Source of the DNA: Acidianus hospitalis
GTDB taxonomy: Archaea > Thermoproteota > Thermoprotei_A > Sulfolobales > Sulfolobaceae
Length of the DNA stretch: 5,792 nucleotides
Reading direction: 5' to 3'
Assembly: GCA_003086435.1 (NCBI GenBank)
Contig: QEFD01000163.1
Coordinates: 1 to 5,792 of the forward strand
The position numbers were made by a program, and so were the translations under genes. This document shows positions 1 through 5,792 of this stretch, piece after piece (position 1 is the stretch's first letter; each line of letters opens with the position of its first letter). The notes below the pieces were generated by a model. It saw nothing but the letters and a program-made list of their open reading frames with translations, ran no database searches and was not told the DNA's origin.

Positions 1-237
1 TGAGTTTGTTATATAGATAGTTGCAGTAAAGCAATATCCATGAGGAGCGTTGCTTACAGTAGTTTTTATATAGCTTGGTACATTTCCGTTAGGCCCGCAT
101 TTTAATTGTATTGGCATTGTAGTCGTATAAACTGTTACTGACCCGTGATAGTAGTAAATAACGTCTGCCGCAACCACTGGGATTAGTGCACTTAAAAATA
201 CAAGAGTCAATAATACTTTCTTGTTTATTCTCGTCAT
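1..237 (-). CDS. Small exported (signal-peptide) protein, 5' part only
   Basis: This is an open frame of 79 codons from an ATG at 235-237 to the left edge, so the C-terminal part is missing. The next upstream ATG, 12 bases away, hits a stop two codons later, so this start is well supported. The N-terminus has a basic stretch (Arg3, Lys6, Lys7), a hydrophobic core at residues 8-22, and a Val-Ala-Ala/Asp site at residues 22-25. That is a typical Sec signal peptide with cleavage after Ala24. The visible mature part is rich in Tyr, Thr, Val and Ser and looks like beta strands. Cys47 and Cys69 could form a disulfide outside the cell. I do not recognise the family. A surface thread, pilus or envelope protein is plausible only because Sulfolobales secrete many small beta-rich proteins of this kind. 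The gene has its own TATA-like box and is separated by 205 bases from the next gene. Confidence 0.72.
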   Translation of the reverse strand, partial: MTRINKKVLLTLVFLSALIPVVAADVIYYYHGSVTVYTTTMPIQLKCGPNGNVPSYIKTTVSNAPHGYCFTATIYITNS

Positions 238-267
238 TCTAGATCATTCTTTATCTGCTTTTTTGTC

Positions 268-276
268 TATATAAAA
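268..276 (-). promoter_or_regulatory. TATA-like box of the exported-protein gene
   Basis: On the minus strand the bases read TTTTATATA, preceded by GAAA as a possible BRE. The box centre is about 35 bases before the ATG at 237, which predicts a short leader of about 8-10 bases. Apart from this box I see no gene, RNA or repeat in 238-442. Only short frames without good starts occur there. Confidence 0.5.
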
Positions 277-442
277 TTTCCTAGTAATAGAGACAATAGC
301 TTTTTAAGTACTCTCGATTTTTAAGTTTGCCGTCGAAACCATAAAAATATAATCCATTTGTTTATGTTTTCTCGTAGTTCTACTATCGATATTTTATTCT
401 TATCTTCTTATTTTGGCGAATTTTTATTGGTTAACTTAATCT

Positions 443-1255
443 TTATAAGTATTCTTCCTTTTCTATCTTATTTTCATTTATTTCTACTTTTTCTAGAATA
501 ATTTTTATAGCTTCTAGTAATGAAATTTCTTTCAGTTCACCGTTATCTATCTTGTAAGCTTTATTTCCCTGAATGAAGATGACAGAAGTATTAAACCTTC
601 TAGGGAAGAAAGCCTCTTTTATTTTCCTATTCTCCTTTAATATCTTTAAGTGCGGGGCTGATATTACTCCCTCTTCAATGCTATACGGAACATTTAATTC
701 CGTGAAAAGTTTAACAATTCCTCTTTCTATTTCATTATATCTTAAATCGTGAAGAACCTTTTCTAGTAAGGACATTTTACTTATTGGAATCCATCTAGCC
801 CTTGTAATAGAGTTCAACGAGCTTATTACTGCGGAAGCTATTAAAATAAAAAATGGTAAATTGAAAGAAAATACCTTAGGGAAGTATATCAGGAATGCTC
901 CATTATATGTAGGGAGTACAGAGTAGTCGTAATAAAATAGATATCTCTCGTCGTAAATATACGACGAAATGAACATTGAAATTGAAAGTAAGATGAGGAT
1001 CGTTGATAAGTAAAGAGAGTACCTAGTTTTCCTCCATATAAGTGGTGCTATTGCAGATAATAAGGCGTAAATAACCCCTGCAATAGGTAAGGGTAAGAAT
1101 ACTGTAGAGGAGTAATCGTAAAATCTTATGTTAAATCCGAAAAGTTCTAACTCCTGAGAATAAATCGAACTATTCACCTCAAAGACGGGGTAGAAGAGGA
1201 GTGATAGTATGAAAGCTGAGACGATGGCAGTATAAACTAAAACTTCTGTTCTCAC
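443..1255 (-). CDS. Four-helix membrane protein with cytoplasmic C-terminal domain, unknown function
   Basis: The protein is 270 residues and begins at a GTG codon (1253-1255). An ATG overlapping it by one base (1255-1257) is followed at once by TGA in its own frame, so GTG is preferred. A T-rich TATA-like box about 28 bases upstream fits leaderless initiation there. Hydrophobic segments lie at about 5-23, 52-73, 79-100 and 131-148. The positive charges in 74-78 and 151-154 place the short loops and the C-terminus inside, and the loops at 24-51 and 101-130 outside. The second outer loop is rich in Tyr. The C-terminal 120 residues are soluble, charged and mixed alpha/beta, ending in a Glu/Lys-rich helix. 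I see no catalytic motif, nucleotide-binding loop or metal site, and I do not recognise the family. The gene follows the 83-residue gene by 35 bases on the same strand, so co-transcription is possible. Confidence 0.75.
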   Translation of the reverse strand: MRTEVLVYTAIVSAFILSLLFYPVFEVNSSIYSQELELFGFNIRFYDYSSTVFLPLPIAGVIYALLSAIAPLIWRKTRYSLYLSTILILLSISMFISSYIYDERYLFYYDYSVLPTYNGAFLIYFPKVFSFNLPFFILIASAVISSLNSITRARWIPISKMSLLEKVLHDLRYNEIERGIVKLFTELNVPYSIEEGVISAPHLKILKENRKIKEAFFPRRFNTSVIFIQGNKAYKIDNGELKEISLLEAIKIILEKVEINENKIEKEEYL

Positions 1256-1280
1256 ATAAGAGCACTTTACTAAAGAAAAA

Positions 1281-1286
1281 ATAAAA
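1281..1286 (-). promoter_or_regulatory. Possible TATA box for the membrane-protein gene, within a T-rich tract
   Basis: The minus strand reads TTTTAT inside a T-rich tract (1271-1289). Its centre is about 28 bases before the GTG start at 1255. The same T-run lies just after the stop of the 83-residue gene and could instead, or also, act as an archaeal T-tract terminator for that gene. Confidence 0.35.
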
Positions 1287-1290
1287 TTTG

Positions 1291-1542
1291 CTAGATAATG
1301 AACTTGATTACACTATTTTCTTGAGGATAATAAACATAGAGGAAATTTCCGTCATAAATTAGGAATTCTCCTTCACTGCCGGGCATGAACTTTATTTTAT
1401 TTCCACTCCCCTTTACTGTAAGTAAATGTATCTGCGACTTTATCCTTTCTTTCTCTGACCAAGTTATTGCTTTCCTTACTTTCATTTGTATACCTATACT
1501 GGAGGGGTTTTCAATGATCTTTTGGAAATCTACTTCTTCCAT
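1291..1542 (-). CDS. Small hypothetical protein, 83 residues
   Basis: An 83-residue protein starts at ATG 1540-1542 and stops at TAG 1291-1293. It has no cysteine, no membrane segment and no signal peptide. Residues 1-38 are charged and probably mostly helical. Residues 39-83 look like a run of beta strands, with Gly-rich turns near 45-47 and 55-58 and an alternating hydrophobic Tyr/Phe/Leu/Val pattern near 60-72. The family is not recognised. The gene is supported by a clean TATA box 26 bases upstream of its start, implying a leaderless mRNA, and by its tight packing against the membrane-protein gene downstream. It lies 65 bases after ahbD. Because it has its own promoter, I do not count it as part of the heme operon. 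Confidence 0.68.
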   Translation of the reverse strand: MEEVDFQKIIENPSSIGIQMKVRKAITWSEKERIKSQIHLLTVKGSGNKIKFMPGSEGEFLIYDGNFLYVYYPQENSVIKFII

Positions 1543-1562
1543 ATGATAATTTACTTGAAAAT

Positions 1563-1572
1563 TTTATATAAA
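1563..1572 (-). promoter_or_regulatory. TATA box for a leaderless transcript of the 83-residue gene
   Basis: The palindromic TTTATATAAA is centred about 26 bases before the ATG at 1542, the spacing expected when transcription begins at or next to the start codon. No Shine-Dalgarno-like sequence lies between box and start. Being palindromic, the box itself does not set direction; the A-rich flank at 1573-1580 and the downstream gene suggest minus-strand use. Confidence 0.6.
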
Positions 1573-1607
1573 TTTTTATAGACATAATACCTATAAAGTT
1601 CTGTAAG

Positions 1608-2663
1608 CTAATAAGGGCATGCAGGATCTTCCTCTAATGGATCTCCGTAAATTGCATAAGCTCTTGCTCTACTGCCTCCGCACACATTTACGTATTTACA
1701 GCTTCCGCATTTGCCTTTTAATTTTCCTTCTTTTATAAGTTTCAGTAAATGAGATTCTATATATATTTTAACTATATTGTCTTTCCTTACATTACCTAAG
1801 GATAAGGGAAGGAACCCGCTTGGGTATATCTCGCCGTCATAGGAGATAAAAATCACTCCTGAGCCATCTCTTGTGGGCACTATTGACTTATCCACGTCCA
1901 TTTTAGGTGGTTTTCCTAGTAATTTCCTCAACTCTTCAATTAGTTCATTATCCTCAAAGCCCTTAGGGTATTCTAACTTTGCCCTCCTAAAGAAAGGCCC
2001 CTCTACAGTCCTTACTACGATGTTATATTTACTTACCTCAAGCAGGAAATTAACGACTTTCTTATAGTTCTCTTTAGGAATATCCAGTTCTATACTTCCT
2101 CTGCCTACCGGAATTAGGAAGAATATCTCCCAAACTTTAACGCCAAGGTCATGAAGGATTTTTGCTATTTGTGGTAATTCAGGGTAGCTTCCTTTCCAGA
2201 TTAGAGTATTTACTTGTACAATTAGCCCTTGTTTTAGTCCTTCCTTTATTCCGTTAATCGCGTATTTATAACTAGTTAAGCCTCTTAACCAATCGTGAGT
2301 TTCTGGCTTAGCACCGTCAAGGCTTATTGACATATAGGTAACTCCCGCTTCTTTAATTTTCCTTATAGTATCCTCATTAAGTTTGTAAGAAGGTGCAGGG
2401 GCTATGGAAGTTACTAATCCTAATTGTTTCGCATAATCCATTAGCTCAAATATATCATCCCTGCTTAGAGGGTCTCCTCCAGTAAATACAACAACTACTT
2501 TGCCGAAAGTTGATATTTCTTCTAACAACTTTTTGCCTTCTGCAGTAGTTAGTTCTCCTGGCAAGGGATTCTGTATAGCATTTGCCCTGCAGTGCTTACA
2601 AGCTAAAGGGCAAGCTTTAGTTACCTCCCAGAATACTAAATGTGGAGCTCTCTCAAAGGACAT
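1608..2663 (-). CDS. ahbD: Radical SAM/SPASM protein, probable AhbD (heme b synthase)
   Basis: This 351-residue protein carries a radical SAM CxxxCxxC cluster (Cys18, Cys22, Cys25), a Gly-Gly-Asp-Pro SAM motif at 62-65 and a C-terminal SPASM-like set Cys319, Cys322, Cys328 and Cys349 with a Gly-Gly-Ser-Arg-Ala-Arg-Ala-Tyr segment at 329-336. AhbD converts Fe-coproporphyrin III to heme b by oxidative decarboxylation of two propionates to vinyl groups. The call rests on overall resemblance to AhbD (start of the domain, the Val-Gly-Arg-Gly segment at 186-189, the C-terminus) and on the ahbC partner upstream. Details such as Gly-Gly-Asp-Pro and Pro-Ser-Gly-Phe-Leu-Pro-Leu (281-287) look even more like the related radical SAM family TIGR04053, so that is the main alternative. 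Canonical AhbD has cysteines near 270 and 283; here they are Val/Ile and Ser. The start overlaps ahbC by 28 bases. Confidence 0.7.
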   Translation of the reverse strand: MSFERAPHLVFWEVTKACPLACKHCRANAIQNPLPGELTTAEGKKLLEEISTFGKVVVVFTGGDPLSRDDIFELMDYAKQLGLVTSIAPAPSYKLNEDTIRKIKEAGVTYMSISLDGAKPETHDWLRGLTSYKYAINGIKEGLKQGLIVQVNTLIWKGSYPELPQIAKILHDLGVKVWEIFFLIPVGRGSIELDIPKENYKKVVNFLLEVSKYNIVVRTVEGPFFRRAKLEYPKGFEDNELIEELRKLLGKPPKMDVDKSIVPTRDGSGVIFISYDGEIYPSGFLPLSLGNVRKDNIVKIYIESHLLKLIKEGKLKGKCGSCKYVNVCGGSRARAYAIYGDPLEEDPACPY

Positions 2664-3781
2664 AAGGGATCATCCCCGTAAATACTTCCATCCCAGTAGT
2701 AGGCTCTACTTCTATCTCCTCCTTTACAATATTCCTTATATTCACAAGTACCACATTTTTGTCCTTTTAAATAATTCTCAGTATTGACGAAAATATCAGG
2801 AATGTTTTTAAGAATTTCCTTTAACGGCTTTTCTCTAATGTTCCCTAGCTTAACGAAGTCTATAAATTGGCAAGGGAATACATCACCATTAGGATAAATT
2901 GAGATCATTTTCCTCCCACAGCCTCCAGTAGATTTAACGAAGTCCAGCAATTTTCTATCATTTAAATACTTAGCAATGTAAATCCCGTCAAAAGTACCTA
3001 ATGTTGTTTCTATTTCAATTTTCCCTTTCAATTGCTTGGCGTAATGAATTATTTTATCCATGAAAATCTTGTATTCCTCTGGAGTGTACATCCAATCTTT
3101 CAGTTCTTTCCCTCTACCGCTTGCGGAAAGGTGATAGAACGTTATCCTTGAAACTCCAAGCTTAACTGCAAGCTCGATGTAATTATCTACGTCCAGAATG
3201 TTTTCCTTAGTTAACGTGAACCTTAAACCTACATTTAGCCCAGCATTTAATGCGTTTTTTATTCCTTTTATTGCCATGTTGAAAGCTCCTTGGACTCCCC
3301 TAAATTTATCATGGAATTCTGGAGAGTAACTATCGAGGCTTATTCCCACGTATACAAAGCCTAACTCCTTCAATTTTCTAGCTACGTTTTCGCTTATTAA
3401 TGTTCCATTTGTAGATAATGAGAGTTTTATTCCCTTGTTAGCGGCGTAAGAGGCTATTGTAAAGAAATCCCTTCTCATTAATGGTTCTCCTCCGCTCATT
3501 ATAATCATCGGTATCCCTATCTCTGCCATTTGATCTACTAGGTTTAACGCTTCTTCAGTGCTTAAGCCGTCGGGAGCGCTGGGAGAAGCATTAATATAAC
3601 AGTGGAGGCAACGTAAATTGCATTTGTAAGTCAAATTCCAGGTTACTATTGGCCTAAAAACCTCACTGAATTTACTGGGAGAATCCTTACCGTAATGCCC
3701 TTTTATCTTAAAGGAAACTGTCCCAGTGTCTGTAACCATTACGCTTACTGGAATCATGAAGACTTCTTGGATTTTTAGCAT
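2636..3781 (-). CDS. ahbC: Radical SAM/SPASM protein AhbC (12,18-didecarboxysiroheme deacetylase)
   Basis: This 381-residue cytoplasmic iron-sulfur enzyme would remove the two acetate side chains of 12,18-didecarboxysiroheme, leaving methyl groups and giving Fe-coproporphyrin III. Visible features in order are a 45-residue N-terminal extension, the radical SAM cluster motif Cys54, Cys58, Cys61, Gly-Gly-Glu-Pro at 97-100, a Ser-Thr-Asn-Gly-Thr strand at 123-127, Gly-Ile-Ser-Leu-Asp at 146-150, a His-Asp-Lys-Phe-Arg-Gly-Val segment at 157-163, Gly-Leu-Arg-Phe-Thr at 185-189, and Phe-Tyr-His-Leu followed by Ser-Gly-Arg-Gly at 215-224. These middle motifs are the ones I associate with AhbC. The SPASM end has Cys288, Cys304, Cys343, Cys346, Cys352 and Cys374, enough for auxiliary 4Fe-4S binding. 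ATG 3779-3781 is chosen because a TATA-like box lies 24 bases upstream; Met9 is a weaker alternative with no ribosome site. It is the first gene of an operon with ahbD. Confidence 0.82.
   Translation of the reverse strand: MLKIQEVFMIPVSVMVTDTGTVSFKIKGHYGKDSPSKFSEVFRPIVTWNLTYKCNLRCLHCYINASPSAPDGLSTEEALNLVDQMAEIGIPMIIMSGGEPLMRRDFFTIASYAANKGIKLSLSTNGTLISENVARKLKELGFVYVGISLDSYSPEFHDKFRGVQGAFNMAIKGIKNALNAGLNVGLRFTLTKENILDVDNYIELAVKLGVSRITFYHLSASGRGKELKDWMYTPEEYKIFMDKIIHYAKQLKGKIEIETTLGTFDGIYIAKYLNDRKLLDFVKSTGGCGRKMISIYPNGDVFPCQFIDFVKLGNIREKPLKEILKNIPDIFVNTENYLKGQKCGTCEYKEYCKGGDRSRAYYWDGSIYGDDPLCPLRELHI
2668..2675 (-). promoter_or_regulatory. Shine-Dalgarno-like site for the internal operon gene ahbD
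   Basis: On the minus strand GGATGATC ends four bases before the ATG at 2663. The TGATC part matches the crenarchaeal GAGGTGATC consensus complementary to the 16S rRNA 3' end. It lies within the ahbC coding sequence. An internal site of this type fits a downstream operon gene, in contrast to the apparently leaderless first gene. Confidence 0.45.
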
Positions 3782-3800
3782 TTAAATCTAACAAAGTAAG

Positions 3801-3808
3801 ATTATTAA
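3801..3808 (-). promoter_or_regulatory. TATA-like box for the ahbC-ahbD operon
   Basis: On the minus strand TTAATAAT follows an A-rich GAAAAAA stretch that could be the BRE. The centre is about 24 bases before the ATG at 3781, consistent with a leaderless ahbC transcript. Confidence 0.5.
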
Positions 3809-3827
3809 TTTTTTCGTTATTACCGTT

Positions 3828-3897
3828 AAAGATATGAATTACTCTGCGCTGAAATTAGAGTTGCCCTTGAATACTAAAAAGATATGAACTACTTTGC
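3828..3897. repeat. Pair of 20-base direct repeats spaced 50 bases apart in a divergent promoter
   Basis: AAAGATATGAATTACTCTGC (3828-3847) recurs as AAAGATATGAACTACTTTGC (3878-3897), 18 of 20 identical, start to start exactly 50 bases. The first copy lies just upstream of the ahbC TATA box. The second occupies the core-promoter position of btpA, with its GATATG about 26 bases before the btpA ATG. They may be binding sites of one regulator serving both genes, or a duplicated promoter segment. Beyond the 20 bases, position-by-position similarity is lost. Confidence 0.7.
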
Positions 3898-3909
3898 TTA
3901 ATTTTCTTC

Positions 3910-4675
3910 ATGCTTGAAAAAAGGAAACCATTCATAATAGGTATGATTCATCTACCTCCCCTTCCTGGCTCTCCTAACAATAAAATGAGTCTTGATGAAA
4001 TAGTTAATTATGCAATAACTGAAGGACAAAAGTTGCAAGAGGCTGGAGTAGATGGAGTTATAGTTGAAAATTTGGGCGATTATCCTTTCTTTAAGGACGA
4101 CATTCCCCCTATTACGATAGCTTCAATGAGTATCATAGTTAGGGAAGTTAGGAAGAACTTCTATTTCGACGCTGTGGGAGTTAACGTGTTAAGAAATGGT
4201 TGTATAGACGCTTTTTCCATTGCTCATGTTACCGGTTCACAGTTCATAAGATGTAATGTGCTAATAGGAGCTTACGTAACAGACCAAGGAATAATAGAAG
4301 GTAAAGCAGCAGAACTCCTGAGGTTAAAGAGGTTCTTAAACTCCAACGTAATAATATTTGCAGACATTCACGTTAAGCACGCATATCCTTTATATAATTT
4401 ACCAATAGAGTTGGCAGCTCAGGATTTAGCTGAAAGAGGAGGAGCTGACGCAGTAATAGTTTCTGGCCCTAGGAGTTCTATTCCACCCTCTGTAGACACT
4501 GTTAAGAAAGTAAAATCTTCAGTTAGTTTGCCCGTAATTATAGGTAGCGGAATTTCTCTCGAGAACTTTAAGGAATTCTGTAAAATTGCTGATGGTTTAA
4601 TAATAGGTGAAAAGGACTTTAAGGAAGGAGGAACTATAGGCGGTCCTAGTAAGAAGGAGGCTTACGAATATTTAG

Positions 4676-4698
<23 letters not shown>
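3910..4698 (+). CDS. btpA: BtpA/SgcQ-family TIM-barrel protein
   Basis: A 262-residue protein of the BtpA family (Pfam PF03437), at normal family length. Family hallmarks in order are the N-terminal Ile-Gly-Met-Ile-His-Leu-Pro-Pro-Leu-Pro-Gly-Ser-Pro run (10-22), Gly-Val-Asp-Gly-Val-Ile-Val-Glu-Asn (46-54), Gly-Val-Asn-Val-Leu-Arg-Asn (90-96), the Asp-Gln-Gly-Ile-Ile-Glu-Gly segment (125-131), Ala-Asp-Ile-His-Val-Lys-His (151-157), and a Gly-Ser-Gly-Ile phosphate-loop-like turn (212-215) followed by Asp-Gly-Leu-Ile-Ile-Gly (228-233). The fold should be a beta/alpha barrel. The name comes from a cyanobacterial protein needed for photosystem I accumulation, which cannot be the role in an archaeon; the reaction is unknown. 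ATG 3910-3912 has no ribosome site and is probably leaderless. The gene is divergent from ahbC. Its TGA stop (4696-4698) appears to lie within the end of the adjoining transposon. Confidence 0.88.

Positions 4699-5792
<1,094 letters not shown>

Noticed and set aside
338..371. A short minus-strand frame (about 17 codons from an ATG) in the 238-442 spacer
   Set aside because: It is too short, has no promoter or ribosome site at proper spacing, and could arise by chance in AT-rich DNA.
1873..2067. A 64-codon plus-strand frame inside ahbD
   Set aside because: It lies antisense within a well-supported radical SAM gene, is Ser/Leu-rich as expected of a shadow frame, and has no promoter or recognisable motif.
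2500..2787. A 95-codon plus-strand frame across the ahbC/ahbD overlap
   Set aside because: It is antisense to two clear genes at once, has no supporting promoter, and its sequence resembles no family.
1291..3781. A RiPP-type system: two SPASM radical SAM proteins with the 83-residue protein as the modified precursor
   Set aside because: The radical SAM proteins resemble the heme enzymes AhbC and AhbD. The small protein has no Cys and no leader-like or repeated core, and it has its own promoter after the operon.

Overview
The window looks like chromosomal DNA of a thermoacidophilic archaeon of the Sulfolobales (Sulfolobus, Acidianus, Metallosphaera or a relative). The grounds are the AT-rich sequence, promoters with a TATA-like box about 24-28 bases before the start codon and almost no leader, GTG and TTG starts, and a Sulfolobales-type IS200/IS605 TnpB. 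The genus is not resolvable from this sequence.

Layout, left to right. (1) 1-237, minus: the 5' part of a gene for a small exported protein with a Sec-type signal peptide; it runs off the left edge. (2) 238-442: a gene-poor spacer holding only the promoter of that gene. (3) 443-1255 and 1291-1542, both minus: a four-helix membrane protein of unknown function and an 83-residue unknown protein with a clear leaderless promoter. (4) 1608-3781, minus: two overlapping radical SAM/SPASM genes, read as ahbC (upstream) and ahbD (downstream). They would carry out the last two steps of the siroheme-dependent (Ahb) heme pathway. (5) 3782-3909: a 128-base divergent promoter region with a 20-base direct repeat at exactly 50-base spacing. 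(6) 3910-4698, plus: a BtpA/SgcQ-family TIM-barrel protein. (7) About 4696-5792: the right end and most of an IS200/IS605 (IS1341-like) element whose tnpB is on the minus strand, convergent with btpA, and continues past the right edge.

How the parts relate. AhbC would turn 12,18-didecarboxysiroheme into Fe-coproporphyrin III, and AhbD would turn that into heme b, which an aerobic archaeon needs for its terminal oxidases. The 28-base overlap argues for one transcript and coupled translation. The BtpA protein is divergent from this pair and may share control through the repeats, but that is inference. The TnpB element abuts btpA so closely that its right end appears to supply the btpA stop codon, and the omega (re)RNA guide expected from this copy would be the last coding bases of btpA.

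The points most worth a second look are the transposon/btpA junction, the folded RNA overlapping the tnpB 3' end, the 50-base-spaced repeat, and the loss of two expected SPASM-region cysteines in the AhbD-like protein. I found no tRNA, rRNA, CRISPR array or wholly new multi-gene system.
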